From JAGNLA01 sp964639885 (GTDB taxonomy: Bacteria; Caldisericota; Caldisericia; JAAYUI01): DNA of 64,000 nt. Positions 31,784-40,941 of the stretch are shown in pieces (position 1 is the first letter of the stretch; each line of letters opens with the position of its first letter). The notes under the pieces are model-generated. The model did not search any database and was not told the DNA's origin. It saw nothing but the letters and a program-made list of their open reading frames with translations. The position numbers and the translations under genes were made by a program. The stretch spans positions 124,001 through 188,000 of the forward strand of contig CAZXEH010000001.1 of the NCBI GenBank assembly GCA_964639885.1, written 5' to 3'.

Positions 31784-31824
31784 CACTGCGGGAGCTTTCG
31801 GTGAAAGTTAATAAACCTGCAGTG
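31784..31824 (+). promoter_or_regulatory. Structured rpsB leader (possible S2 autoregulatory element)
   Basis: The outer stem CACTGC (31784-31789) pairs with GCAGTG (31819-31824). Inside it AGCTTTC-GGT-GAAAGTT (31793-31809) forms a second helix, leaving an unpaired AATAAACC side. The element ends 15 bases before the AAGGAG site. Several bacterial phyla have S2-binding leaders before rpsB; whether this is related is inference. Confidence 0.5.
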
Positions 31825-31847
31825 GAGGAAGAACCGGAAGGAGAAAC

Positions 31848-32681
31848 ATGAGCGTAGTAAACATGAAGCACCTGCTCGAGGCAGGCGTACATTTTGGCCA
31901 CCAGACCAAGAGGTGGAACCCGAGGATGAGACAGTTCATTTTCACAGCAAGGAACGGCATCCACATCATCGACCTCCGCATCACAGCTGAAAAGTGCGAA
32001 GAGGCATACGCAAGAGTCAGGGACATCGCTTCAAGAGGCGGAAACATTATCTTCGTCGGAACAAAGAAACAAGCCCAGGACATCGTGAAGGAAGAGGCAA
32101 AGCGTTGTGGTGCCCATTATGTAAACCAGAGATGGTTCGGTGGCACCCTCACAAACTTCACAACAATCCACACAAGAATCGAAAAACTCCGCGACCTTGA
32201 GGAAAGGGAAGTCACAGGCGAACTCAAGAGACTCCCGATCAAGGAATACATGAGGATCAAGAACCTCCGCGACAAGCTCACAAAGTTCCTCGATGGCCTC
32301 AAGCACATGGACACTCTTCCAGAGGCAATCTTTGTCACAGACACAATCAAGGATCACGCAGCCGTCATTGAAGCAAGGAAGATTGGCATCACAGTCATCG
32401 GCATCACTGACACAAACTCAGACCCAGAAGAAGTCGATATCCCAATCCCTGGAAACGACGACGCAATCAGATCAATAAAGTTCTTCACCCAGCTGATCGC
32501 AAACGCAATGATCGAAGGCAGGGAAGGCGTTGACCAGGTTCCAGCTGAAACACACAGCAAGGTAGAGGAAACCGAAGACATCGAGCCAGAAGAGGCAATG
32601 AAGGAAATTGAAAATATTCCGGCCGACACAATTCTTCACGAAGCTGAAGAAAAGTGGGCTGAATACGATGAGGAGGCATAA
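31848..32681 (+). CDS. rpsB: 30S ribosomal protein S2
   Basis: A 277-residue S2. Family blocks are LLEAGVHFGHQTKRWNP, FIFTARNGIHIIDL, FVGTKKQAQDIV and QRWFGGTLTNF, all near-consensus. A C-terminal acidic tail of about 45 residues extends beyond the standard length. AAGGAG precedes the ATG. It is the first gene of the large housekeeping operon and is preceded by a structured leader. Confidence 0.98.
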   Translation: MSVVNMKHLLEAGVHFGHQTKRWNPRMRQFIFTARNGIHIIDLRITAEKCEEAYARVRDIASRGGNIIFVGTKKQAQDIVKEEAKRCGAHYVNQRWFGGTLTNFTTIHTRIEKLRDLEEREVTGELKRLPIKEYMRIKNLRDKLTKFLDGLKHMDTLPEAIFVTDTIKDHAAVIEARKIGITVIGITDTNSDPEEVDIPIPGNDDAIRSIKFFTQLIANAMIEGREGVDQVPAETHSKVEETEDIEPEEAMKEIENIPADTILHEAEEKWAEYDEEA

Positions 32682-32684
32682 GCC

Positions 32685-33536
32685 ATGTCGACAGAACTTG
32701 TTAAGCAGCTCAGAGAAGTAACCGGTGCAGGCATTCTCGAATGCAAAAAGGCACTTGAAGAAGCTGGAAACGACCTGGAAAAAGCCATTGACATCCTCAA
32801 GCAGAAGGGTGTTGTCAAGGCAGCAAAGAAAGCCGATAGGGACACAACTGAAGGCAGAATCGGCGTCGCAATCAGCTCAGACAGGAAGAAGCTGGTCCTT
32901 GTGAAGCTCGGATGCGAAACAGACTTTGTAGCCAAGAACTCCGAATTTATCGCACTTGCCGACAAGGTTGCTGCTGTTGCAATGGATAAGAACATCACAT
33001 CGGTTGAACCGCTCCTTACAGAGAAGACGGCTGATGGAACAGTTGATGACACCGTCAAGGCAGCAATCGCCAAGATCGGTGAAAACATCAAAATCAACGA
33101 CGTCCAGTTTGTGAAGGCCGACAAGGGCATCCTCGACGTATACCAGCACCAGGGTTCAAAGCTCGTGGTAGTGGTTGAAATCCTTGGCGATGAGTCGAAG
33201 AAGGACAACCTTGTCAAGCTCGCCCATGAACTCGCACTCCAGATTGCAATGGACAATCCGGAATTCGTTTGCAGGGAACAGGTTCCGGCAGACGTTGTCC
33301 AGCGCGAGAAGGACAATCTCATGGTTACCCCGGAAATCCAGTCCAAGCCGGAAGGCGTAAGGGGCAAGGTTGTTGAAGGCAAGCTCAGCGCATTCTTTGA
33401 AACATGCTGCCTTCTTGATCTTCCGTACATCAGGGAACAGAAAAGGAAAGTGCACGAAGTCGTCGCCGATACTGCAAAAGAAGTCGGCTCAAAAGTTGAA
33501 GTCGTGTGCTTCAAGAGAGTCTCCATCGGCAAATAA
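32685..33536 (+). CDS. tsf: Translation elongation factor Ts
   Basis: A 283-residue nucleotide exchange factor for EF-Tu. The UBA-like N-terminus has VKQLREVTGAGILECKKALE, then the conserved CETDFVAKN segment and HELALQIAM. A strong GAGGAGG site lies at the end of rpsB, 3 bp upstream. A small stem (33539-33544 with 33551-33556) follows the stop and may tune pyrH expression. Confidence 0.98.
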   Translation: MSTELVKQLREVTGAGILECKKALEEAGNDLEKAIDILKQKGVVKAAKKADRDTTEGRIGVAISSDRKKLVLVKLGCETDFVAKNSEFIALADKVAAVAMDKNITSVEPLLTEKTADGTVDDTVKAAIAKIGENIKINDVQFVKADKGILDVYQHQGSKLVVVVEILGDESKKDNLVKLAHELALQIAMDNPEFVCREQVPADVVQREKDNLMVTPEIQSKPEGVRGKVVEGKLSAFFETCCLLDLPYIREQKRKVHEVVADTAKEVGSKVEVVCFKRVSIGK

Positions 33537-33569
33537 CAGGCAGGCTTGCACCTGCCAGGCGGAGGAAAT

Positions 33570-34283
33570 GTGCCTCGTTACAACAGGATACTGTTAAAAC
33601 TTTCAGGCGAATCGCTGCTTGGTGAAAAGGGCTTCGGAATTGATGTAGATTTCATCACCAAAGTCGCCCAGGTGCTTGTCGAACTCCACAAAATGAACAT
33701 CCAGATAGCCATCGTCGTTGGCGGTGGCAACATCTGGAGGGGAAAAGACGGAGTGGCGCTTGGCATGGACAAGGTCAATGCCGACTACATGGGAATGCTG
33801 GCAACGTGCATGAACGGACTGGCTCTCCAGACCGTAATAGAGAAGATGGGTGTTCCAACCCGCCTTCAGTCGGCAATTGCCATGCACCAGCTTGCAGAAC
33901 CGTTTATCCAAAGAAGAGCAATCCGGCACCTGGAAAAGGGCCGGATTGTCATTTTTGCGGCAGGCACCGGAAATCCTTTCTTCTCAACCGATACCTCGGC
34001 AGCTTTGCGTGCTGCAGAAGTCAAGGCTGAATGCCTGCTAAAAGCCACAAAAATAGACGGTATCTACACCGATGATCCTGCAAAAAATCACGACAGCAAA
34101 AAGCTTGAACGTGTCACCTACACCGACATTCTGGCAAAAAACCTTCAGGTTATGGATGGTGCAGCTGTGGCTATCTGTCGTGAAAACGACATTCCAATAA
34201 TTGTTTTCTCCCTTGTTGACCCCATGAATATAATAAAGGTTGTCAATGGAGAAAATATCGGTTCGACTGTGTATGGAGGTTAG
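33570..34283 (+). CDS. pyrH: Uridylate kinase
   Basis: A 237-residue UMP kinase of the amino-acid-kinase fold: RILLKLSGESLLG, AIVVGGGNIWRG and AAGTGNPFFSTDTSAALRA are the phosphate- and nucleotide-binding blocks. The GTG start at 33570 is preferred because GGAGG lies 5-6 bases before it and it begins at the conserved YNRILLKLSG; an ATG 24 bases earlier lacks a site. Its usual neighbours tsf and frr flank it. Confidence 0.96.
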   Translation: MPRYNRILLKLSGESLLGEKGFGIDVDFITKVAQVLVELHKMNIQIAIVVGGGNIWRGKDGVALGMDKVNADYMGMLATCMNGLALQTVIEKMGVPTRLQSAIAMHQLAEPFIQRRAIRHLEKGRIVIFAAGTGNPFFSTDTSAALRAAEVKAECLLKATKIDGIYTDDPAKNHDSKKLERVTYTDILAKNLQVMDGAAVAICRENDIPIIVFSLVDPMNIIKVVNGENIGSTVYGG

Positions 34284-34284
34284 A

Positions 34285-34833
34285 ATGGACACAAAGGCAA
34301 TTGAACAGAAGATGGAAAAGACCATCCAGTCCCTTCAGCAGAATTTTGTAGGTCTGCGGGCTGGCAGAGTCACACCGGCAATCGTTGCAAAAGTCACAAT
34401 CGACGCCTACGGATCACAGATGCCACTGCCGCAGGTTGGCAACGTCGGCTGCCCGGATGGTAGAACCATTATCATTGAACCATGGGACAAAGGATTGATC
34501 AAGGAAGTCGTCACCGCCCTCCAGAAAGCAAACCTTGGTGCAAACCCGATTTCAGATGGTAATCTTGTTCGTCTCCCATTCCCGCCGCTTTCTCAGGAAC
34601 GCAGGCAGGAACTGGCGAAAATGGTGAAAAAATACGGCGAGGAAGCCAAAGTCGCAATCAGAAACATCCGTCGTGACCTCATCGAGGACGCAAAGAAATC
34701 CGAAAAAAACAAGGAAATCTCCGAGGACGAACGCTTCAAAAGAGAAGACGAAATCTCAAAATGCGCCGACAAGTTCACAAAAGAGATAGACAAACTCATT
34801 CTCGCAAAAGAGAAGGAGATTCTTGAGAGCTGA
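34285..34833 (+). CDS. frr: Ribosome recycling factor
   Basis: A 182-residue three-helix-bundle protein that splits post-termination ribosomes with EF-G. Conserved blocks include GLRAGRVTPAIVAKV, PLPQVGNVGCPDGRT and IRLPFPPLSQERRQEL-like LVRLPFPPLSQERRQEL, followed by ISEDERFKREDEISK. The ATG follows the pyrH stop by 1 bp and sits just after GGAGG. It overlaps uppS by 11 bases. Confidence 0.97.
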   Translation: MDTKAIEQKMEKTIQSLQQNFVGLRAGRVTPAIVAKVTIDAYGSQMPLPQVGNVGCPDGRTIIIEPWDKGLIKEVVTALQKANLGANPISDGNLVRLPFPPLSQERRQELAKMVKKYGEEAKVAIRNIRRDLIEDAKKSEKNKEISEDERFKREDEISKCADKFTKEIDKLILAKEKEILES

Positions 34834-35518
34834 CCCGAAGTTGCCAGAACACGTAGCCATCATAATGGATGGTAATGGGAGATGGGCGGTTGGCAGAGGG
34901 TTGCAGAGGGTTGCTGGCCACAAGCGTGGTGTACTCTCGGTCAGATCAACAGTTGAGAAAGCTGCGCAAGTTGGCATCAAGGTATTAACGCTCTATTGCT
35001 TTTCAACGGAGAACTGGAAGCGCGATCCGGCCGAAGTTGAATTTCTGATGAACACGTTCCTTGAAACCCTATTTGAGGAACGTCCAATGATACTAAATAA
35101 CAACATCCGTTTCAGACTTATCGGCGACAGGTCAAAACTCTCGGAAGCTCTCGTTAAGGCAGCTGAAAATTTGGAGATAGAGTCGTCTGTCAATTCTGGC
35201 ATGTGGCTTTTGCTTGCCATAAACTATGGGGGCAGGAACGAGTTACTTTCGGCGTTCAAGCAGATTGTATCTGAAGGGGTAAAGTCCGAGGAGATCACAG
35301 GGCAGATAATCTCAGACCATCTCTACACGAAAGGGATTCCAGACCCGGACATTGTCATAAGAACTTCAGGCGAGATGAGGATTTCTAACTTTCTCATCTG
35401 GCAGTCGGCGTATTCAGAACTCATTTTCTTTAAGAAATACTGGCCTGATTTTTCTGGTGCAGACCTCATGAAAGCCATAAAAATATATCAAAACCGCAAC
35501 AGGAGGTTTGGAGGATAA
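34823..35518 (+). CDS. uppS: Isoprenyl (undecaprenyl) diphosphate synthase
   Basis: A 231-residue cis-prenyltransferase that makes the lipid carrier for peptidoglycan. Signature HVAIIMDGNGRWA contains the catalytic aspartate; others are GHKRG, YCFSTENWKR and the C-terminal RTSGEMRISNFLIWQSAYSE. The TTG start is supported by AAGGAG and by overlap with frr. Its supply chain, dxr and ispG of the MEP pathway, lies further along the same operon. Confidence 0.96.
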   Translation: MRADPKLPEHVAIIMDGNGRWAVGRGLQRVAGHKRGVLSVRSTVEKAAQVGIKVLTLYCFSTENWKRDPAEVEFLMNTFLETLFEERPMILNNNIRFRLIGDRSKLSEALVKAAENLEIESSVNSGMWLLLAINYGGRNELLSAFKQIVSEGVKSEEITGQIISDHLYTKGIPDPDIVIRTSGEMRISNFLIWQSAYSELIFFKKYWPDFSGADLMKAIKIYQNRNRRFGG

Positions 35519-35519
35519 A

Positions 35520-36350
35520 ATGTCAAGAGTGGTTGTTGCACTGATTCTAGCGCCGGTTGTGCTTGCTCTGACGTATCTTTCGGGCTGGCCTTTTCTTGTA
35601 ATGGTCTGTGTTTTTTCGACGCTGGTGGTTTTCGAGGCTGCAAAGGTCATCAAAAAAACCGGCTCAAAACCAGAGATTCTTTTGCTTGTTCCGGCAAACC
35701 TTGCCATCCAGATTGCCGTCTATTTTCAATACTGGAAACTGATACCTTTCGTGGTTTTTGTATTCATCTCAATCCTGTTCATCATCGAAATCATCAAGGG
35801 AAATATAACAGGAGCAAGCGGCAGGATAGGAGCCAATCTCGTGGCCCTGGCAATCGGTAGTCTGCTTGCTTTCCTCACTGTCATTGAATTTGTAGGTGCA
35901 ACACCTGGTGAAAAAGCGCCTGGCTGGAGGCTTTTGTTTACACTCTTCTCCGGTGTATGGAGCTTTGACATCTTCAGCTATTATGGCGGAATCTTGGCCG
36001 GTAAACACAAACTCGTTCCAAAGGTCTCGCCGGGCAAAACCTGGGAAGGACTCATAATTGGTTTTATCCTCGGATTGGCCGTCACAATCACCGTCGGCCT
36101 CTTTCTGATAATCGTAAACAGGGATGTTTTCCCAAACTTCGACCTTGTGAGGCTGATCGCTGGAGGAATTGTCATCATTGGAGCATCACTGGTCGGCGAC
36201 CTGAGCGAGTCGGTTCTCAAAAGGGATGCCAACATGAAAGACTCCGGCAAGATTCTCATCGGTCACGGCGGCGTTCTGGACAGGCTCGATTCAATCCTCT
36301 TCGCTGCCCCTGCATTCTATTTCTTCCTGGAGAAGGTTGTTCTTCCTTGA
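35520..36350 (+). CDS. cdsA: Phosphatidate cytidylyltransferase
   Basis: A 276-residue multi-pass membrane enzyme forming CDP-diacylglycerol for phospholipid synthesis. The CdsA signature is complete near the C-terminus: SVLKRDANMKDSGKIL followed by GHGGVLDRLDS. KVSPGKTWEG is also typical. The ATG at 35520 follows the uppS stop by 1 bp, after GGAGG. The stop overlaps the dxr start. Confidence 0.97.
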   Translation: MSRVVVALILAPVVLALTYLSGWPFLVMVCVFSTLVVFEAAKVIKKTGSKPEILLLVPANLAIQIAVYFQYWKLIPFVVFVFISILFIIEIIKGNITGASGRIGANLVALAIGSLLAFLTVIEFVGATPGEKAPGWRLLFTLFSGVWSFDIFSYYGGILAGKHKLVPKVSPGKTWEGLIIGFILGLAVTITVGLFLIIVNRDVFPNFDLVRLIAGGIVIIGASLVGDLSESVLKRDANMKDSGKILIGHGGVLDRLDSILFAAPAFYFFLEKVVLP

Positions 36351-37498
36351 AACAGATTGCAATCATCGGAGCAACGGGATCAATCGGCAGGCAAACTCTT
36401 GAGGTTGTCGAACAGAATTTCTCGAGCTTCAAAGTGGTTGCGCTTACGGCTGACCGGTCTGATGAGCTGCTTGCTCAGCAGGCAACGAGGTTTGGCGTAA
36501 AAACCCTTTGCATGTACGATAGGGACGGCGCATCCAGACTAGCCACCAGAATCAAGGACGGAGCGATCCTTTACGGCGATGACGGCCTGAAAAGCATTGC
36601 AGAACTCGATCTCGATCTTCTCATCGTTGCCGGTAATGGCGCAGCCTGCATCGAACCAACATTTCTGGCTCTCTCAAAGGGAATTCCGGTGGCGCTGGCA
36701 ACAAAAGAAGTTCTGGTCTGCGCTGGGCACCTTATAGACCGCCAAACCTATGATAACCTTGTAATCCCAATCGATTCTGAACCGTCAGCCATTTTCCAGT
36801 CACTGATTGGCGAAGACAAATTCAGAATAAAAGAAATTCTTTTGACAGCCTCTGGTGGCCCGTTCTTCTCAAAGGGTCTCAATTGGTCTGAACTCAGCCT
36901 CGTGAAACCGGAAGAAGCGCTGGCCCACCCAAGATGGAAAATGGGTCGGAAGATAACAATCGATTCTTCGACGCTCGTAAACAAAGCCCTTGAGATGATC
37001 GAAATCTCTTACATGTTCGGAATTGATCCCGGAATCATAAGGATCATGCTGCACAGGGAGTCGGAGATTCACTCAGGTGTGACCTTTGTTGATGGATCAA
37101 TAAAGCTTCAAGCCTCACCGCCTGACATGCGATTGCCGATTTCGTACGCTTTAAACTACCCGGCACGCAATCTCACAACATTCCCCGGATTGAAGTTCCC
37201 CGTTCGCTGGGTGATGGAGGAGATGCCTGAAATCATGTCTCGGGCAATTGACCTTGGCAGACGTGCATGGAAAGCTGGCGCCTCGGGACTGATTTCACTG
37301 TGCGCCTCGGACGAGGCTGCCGTTGAGCTCTTTCTTGCAAAGAAACTGCCGTTCCACCTCATCCCAGAAATAATCGCAAAAACCCTTGCAGCAAACCAAA
37401 CATTTGACACATCAACACCAAAAGCCTGCGTAGATTCATTCAGACAGGCAAAACAAACCGCAATGGAGATTGGAAAACGCTTATGTCTATCGTATTGA
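36347..37498 (+). CDS. dxr: 1-deoxy-D-xylulose 5-phosphate reductoisomerase
   Basis: A 383-residue NADPH enzyme making MEP, the committed step of the non-mevalonate isoprenoid route. The Rossmann start is IAIIGATGSIGRQTLEVV; later blocks are ALATKEVLVCAG, IPIDSEPSAIFQ and LTASGGPFF, then MGRKITIDSSTLVNKALEMIE. The TTG start lies inside the cdsA stop overlap. A weak AGAAGG site is upstream. The rseP gene overlaps its end by 16 bases. Confidence 0.97.
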   Translation: MKQIAIIGATGSIGRQTLEVVEQNFSSFKVVALTADRSDELLAQQATRFGVKTLCMYDRDGASRLATRIKDGAILYGDDGLKSIAELDLDLLIVAGNGAACIEPTFLALSKGIPVALATKEVLVCAGHLIDRQTYDNLVIPIDSEPSAIFQSLIGEDKFRIKEILLTASGGPFFSKGLNWSELSLVKPEEALAHPRWKMGRKITIDSSTLVNKALEMIEISYMFGIDPGIIRIMLHRESEIHSGVTFVDGSIKLQASPPDMRLPISYALNYPARNLTTFPGLKFPVRWVMEEMPEIMSRAIDLGRRAWKAGASGLISLCASDEAAVELFLAKKLPFHLIPEIIAKTLAANQTFDTSTPKACVDSFRQAKQTAMEIGKRLCLSY

Positions 37499-38781
37499 GC
37501 ATTCTGCTGACACTTTTGATATTGAGCATCCTTGTTCTCGTCCACGAAATTGGACACTTTTTTGCCGCAAGGTCGATCGGTGTTCCGGTTGAGAGCTTCT
37601 CGATCGGCATGGGGCCGGTTGTCAAGCGCTGGAAATGGGCGAGATACGGCGACACTGAATTCAGGCTCTCGGCCGTTCCGTTTGGCGGATACGTCATGGT
37701 TGCCGGTGAAAGCGAAGTCAGCGACGATCCAAACAATTTCTATTCCAAAACTCCGTGGCAGCGCATCTGGTTTGCCGGCGCAGGCGTTATGATGAATGTT
37801 TTGCTGGCTGTAGTTATCTTTGTCTCTGGCTCATTGCTGGTGGGAGACGTTGGGATTCCTTACAATCAGGTTGGTATGCTCCAGCCTGGAGCGGCAAGAA
37901 ACGCCGGAATAAAGCAGGGTGAATGGATTCTTCGTGTGAACGGCGTCGAAACGCCCCAGTGGATCGACATTCCTACTGAGATCAGAAAGCATCCAAACCA
38001 GGAAATAACCCTTCTTGTCGGCAAGGACACCGGTGAGGAGACAGTCACCGTTGTCGAATCAACAACATCAAAAATCTTCGGTCAAAATGAAGGTGCGTTC
38101 TCGCACATCGTCTGGCCTGCAGAAAAAGACCTTCAGGGCAACACGTTCTTGGTCATCGACGGCAAGTATTACCACCTGGATACAATCACAAAGATTGGCG
38201 AAAAGACAGTTGGCAACTGGTCTGAAACGGTTGAAGCCCTCAAGGCAATCGTTGCGCCAACCGAGCTGACATTTGGAAAAACGGTTGAAACGAGGGAAGT
38301 CAAGCTCACAACCGGAATCGGGCACGACGAGGAAGGTAAGGAAATAGGCTTAATAGGCGCTATCCCAACCGGATCAACTGTAAGACTGCCTTTCTTTGAA
38401 GCCATCTGGTTTGGCCTTCAGAAGTTCTGGTACACAATTGTCGGAGTCATTGCAGCAATAGGAAACCTGTTCAAAGGCAACTTTGAAAACATTGGCGGAG
38501 TCATAGCAATCGGTGACATGGTCGGACAATCTGCAAATCTTGGTCTCAGCTGGGTGTTCAACCTTGCCGGGCAACTCTCGGTCGCTCTTGCCATCTTCAA
38601 CATTATCCCATTCCCAGGGCTTGATGGCAGCAGGATTTTCTTCAGCCTCATCGAGGGCATCACAAAGAAAAAACTCCCACGAGCGGTTGAAAACATCATT
38701 CACGGAGTAGGTTTCATAATACTAATGGTGCTCCTCGTAGCGCTCATCGGACGTGACCTGTTCCTGAGACTGTTTAAATGA
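37483..38781 (+). CDS. rseP: RIP metalloprotease RseP (site-2 protease)
   Basis: A 432-residue intramembrane zinc protease. The active-site HEIGHF lies in TM1 (residues 21-26) and the third ligand in FNIIPFPGLDGSRI near the C-terminus, both intact. Between them lies at least one PDZ domain (about 115-195, VGMLQPGAARNAGIKQGEWI), and a second region is partly similar. RseP usually cuts anti-sigma factors; an ECF sigma gene with membrane partners is at 58888 in this window, though a link is speculative. The position between dxr and ispG is typical. Confidence 0.95.
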   Translation: MSIVLSILLTLLILSILVLVHEIGHFFAARSIGVPVESFSIGMGPVVKRWKWARYGDTEFRLSAVPFGGYVMVAGESEVSDDPNNFYSKTPWQRIWFAGAGVMMNVLLAVVIFVSGSLLVGDVGIPYNQVGMLQPGAARNAGIKQGEWILRVNGVETPQWIDIPTEIRKHPNQEITLLVGKDTGEETVTVVESTTSKIFGQNEGAFSHIVWPAEKDLQGNTFLVIDGKYYHLDTITKIGEKTVGNWSETVEALKAIVAPTELTFGKTVETREVKLTTGIGHDEEGKEIGLIGAIPTGSTVRLPFFEAIWFGLQKFWYTIVGVIAAIGNLFKGNFENIGGVIAIGDMVGQSANLGLSWVFNLAGQLSVALAIFNIIPFPGLDGSRIFFSLIEGITKKKLPRAVENIIHGVGFIILMVLLVALIGRDLFLRLFK

Positions 38782-39830
38782 CAAAACCCGTCGCTGTCGG
38801 AAAACTGGTCATTGGAGGCGGGGCACCTGTTGCCGTGCAGTCAATGACGAAAACCGACACGAGGGATGCAAAGGCAACAACAGAACAAATAAACCGGCTT
38901 GCAAGACTCGGCTGCGAGCTGGTGAGGTGTGCGGTTCCAGACATGGAAGCTGCACAGTCGCTTAAAGAAATAGTTAAATCGAGTCCAATTCCAGTGTGTG
39001 CCGACATTCATTTCGATGGCAGGCTGGCGTTGGCTTCTCTCGATGCAGGAGTGCAGAAACTCAGGCTGAACCCGGGAAATATCCGCGACAAGGACATGGT
39101 CAGGGTCATCGCCAGGGAGTGCTTGCAAAGAGGGGTCCCAATCCGTATAGGTGTTAATGCAGGCTCCCTTCCCCACGGTGGAGACGTCGCCAAGGCGCTC
39201 GTCGATGCCGCAATCAAAGAGGCAGGGATTTTGGAGGACGCAGGATGTGGATCTATCTTAATCTCGGTGAAAACCTCTGATATAGAGGCAACCATCAGAG
39301 CCAACAGGCTCCTGGCACAATCCTGCAATTATCCTTTGCACATTGGTCTGACTGAAGCCGGCACACTGGTTTCGGGACTGATTCGATCAGCAAAAGCCCT
39401 GATGCCGCTCTTGGAAGAAGGCATCGGTGACACGATAAGGGTCTCATTGACTGAAGACCCTGAACAAGAGGTAAACGCAGCGTGGGAACTGCTTGAAGTG
39501 ACAGGCAGGCGTCATGCAAGACCAATAATCATCTCTTGCCCCACATGCGGAAGGACTCACGGAAAGCTAAGGGAGAGAGTGCAGGAAGTCCAGCAGTCGC
39601 TCACAGGCATAACAGGCATCACCGTTGCAGTCATGGGCTGCGAGGTCAACGGACCGGGTGAGGCGAAGGATGCCGACTGTGGGATAGCGTTTGGTGAGTC
39701 GAAGGCGATGGTGGTTGAGGAAGGCAATATCGTTGGGGTTTATCCACACGAAAAAGCCATTGAAACACTCACTCAAATCGCAAGGAGATTGTATGAATCA
39801 AAAAATATATTGCGTGGGGCTAAGGCTTAA
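38778..39830 (+). CDS. ispG: 4-hydroxy-3-methylbut-2-enyl diphosphate synthase (flavodoxin/ferredoxin)
   Basis: A 350-residue [4Fe-4S] enzyme of the MEP pathway. It has VAVQSMTKTDTRD, PVCADIHFDGRLAL and LRLNPGNI at the N-terminal TIM barrel. The cluster cysteines are in ISCPTCGRTHG and VMGCEVNGPGEAKDADCG. Length matches the short bacterial form. The ATG overlaps the rseP stop (ATGA), and hflX begins inside its last 38 bases. Confidence 0.97.
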   Translation: MTKPVAVGKLVIGGGAPVAVQSMTKTDTRDAKATTEQINRLARLGCELVRCAVPDMEAAQSLKEIVKSSPIPVCADIHFDGRLALASLDAGVQKLRLNPGNIRDKDMVRVIARECLQRGVPIRIGVNAGSLPHGGDVAKALVDAAIKEAGILEDAGCGSILISVKTSDIEATIRANRLLAQSCNYPLHIGLTEAGTLVSGLIRSAKALMPLLEEGIGDTIRVSLTEDPEQEVNAAWELLEVTGRRHARPIIISCPTCGRTHGKLRERVQEVQQSLTGITGITVAVMGCEVNGPGEAKDADCGIAFGESKAMVVEEGNIVGVYPHEKAIETLTQIARRLYESKNILRGAKA

Positions 39831-40872
39831 AGAGGACGACCAGCAGGAGGCGATGGAATCGTTTCGCGAGCTTGTTTCGCTTGCCCAGACGCTTGACTAC
39901 ACAATTGTCGGCCAGAATTTCCAGGTAATCAGGGAGCCAAACCATTCCCATTTTATCGGCAAGGGCAAGGTGACCGAGATTGGGCTGGAAGTGACACAAC
40001 TTAAGCCTGATGTTGTTTTTGTCGACTATCACCTCACACCGCTTCAGAGCCGAAACCTCGAGGAGGACTGGAATGTTCCGGTCATCGACCGGTCGGGGCT
40101 GATCATTGAAGTGTTCAGAAAACACGCCACGACAAACGAAGGAAAGCTTCAGGTGGAGCTTGCCAAACTGAGGTACCAGCTTCCAAGGCTGACCCAGAAG
40201 AATCTGGCTTACGACCAGCAGGTTGGCGGTGGCGCTGTCACCAGAGGCTCCGGCGAAAGAGCCATCGAACTTGAAAAAAGGCATCTCAAGGAACGCATCA
40301 GGAAGCTCGAAGGCAGAATCAAGGTGCTCGCAAAAAACAGGCAGACACGGTCGAAGCAAAGGCTTAAAACGAATCTTCCGATTGTCGCACTAGTTGGTTA
40401 CACGAACGCCGGAAAATCGACGCTCATGAACGCTCTGACCGGTGCAAACGTACTCATTGAAAACAAGCTGTTTTCGACGCTCGACACGACTGTCAGGCAG
40501 AGGATGATCGGTGAAAGAAAAGTTCTTTTCGTCGATACGGTCGGTTTTATCAGGAACCTCCCGCACGAGCTGATTGCAGCGTTCAAATCAACGCTTGAGG
40601 AAGTCCTCTCCGCCTGGCTCATCGTCCATGTTTTCGACAGCTCTGACCTGGACTACGAAAGGCATATAGAGATCACCGAGAACGTTCTTGCCGATCTTGG
40701 GGCGGATTGCATTCCCAAGATGCTGGTGGCGAATAAATCTGATCTGATTGGTAGCGAACAAAGACAGCAAATTGAATCGATGGTTAAACCGGACATATTC
40801 ATAAGCGCTTCAGAAAAATCCGGCACTGACGTACTGCTTGACATGGTTTCAAACCAGCTTGACGAACTTTGA
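39793..40872 (+). CDS. hflX: GTPase HflX
   Basis: A 359-residue ribosome-associated GTPase. The N-terminal HflX domain has FIGKGKVTEIGLEV and HLTPLQSRNLEEDWNVPVIDR; a coiled-coil region spans about 150-190. G-motifs are GYTNAGKSTLMNAL (G1), DTTVRQR (G2), DTVGFI (G3) and NKSDLI (G4). The start is taken at 39793 because of AAGGAG just upstream; the frame is open further upstream inside ispG. It is the last gene of the operon, followed by a hairpin. Confidence 0.95.
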   Translation: MNQKIYCVGLRLKEDDQQEAMESFRELVSLAQTLDYTIVGQNFQVIREPNHSHFIGKGKVTEIGLEVTQLKPDVVFVDYHLTPLQSRNLEEDWNVPVIDRSGLIIEVFRKHATTNEGKLQVELAKLRYQLPRLTQKNLAYDQQVGGGAVTRGSGERAIELEKRHLKERIRKLEGRIKVLAKNRQTRSKQRLKTNLPIVALVGYTNAGKSTLMNALTGANVLIENKLFSTLDTTVRQRMIGERKVLFVDTVGFIRNLPHELIAAFKSTLEEVLSAWLIVHVFDSSDLDYERHIEITENVLADLGADCIPKMLVANKSDLIGSEQRQQIESMVKPDIFISASEKSGTDVLLDMVSNQLDEL

Positions 40873-40876
40873 ACTT

Positions 40877-40905
40877 AAGGCCTGTTTACCAAAAAAACAG
40901 GCCTT
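40877..40905 (+). terminator. Hairpin after hflX, probable terminator
   Basis: An 11-bp stem AAGGCCTGTTT/AAACAGGCCTT surrounds a 7-base loop, 4 bp after the hflX stop. It is followed by CCATTG rather than a T-tract, so termination may be weak. A TATAAT at 40912-40917, just beyond, is the likely -10 box of the subtilase gene. Confidence 0.55.
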
Positions 40906-40941
40906 CCATTGTATAATCGTACAAAAGGAGATCGCATAACG

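Noticed and set aside
32636..33532. Long minus-strand open frame of 298 codons opposite tsf
   Set aside because: It is antisense to a clear EF-Ts gene. Its Ser/Thr-rich composition is a typical mirror of the sense codons, and no ribosome site or domain is seen.
39820..40359. Minus-strand open frame of 179 codons opposite hflX
   Set aside because: Shadow of the well-conserved HflX N-terminal domain.
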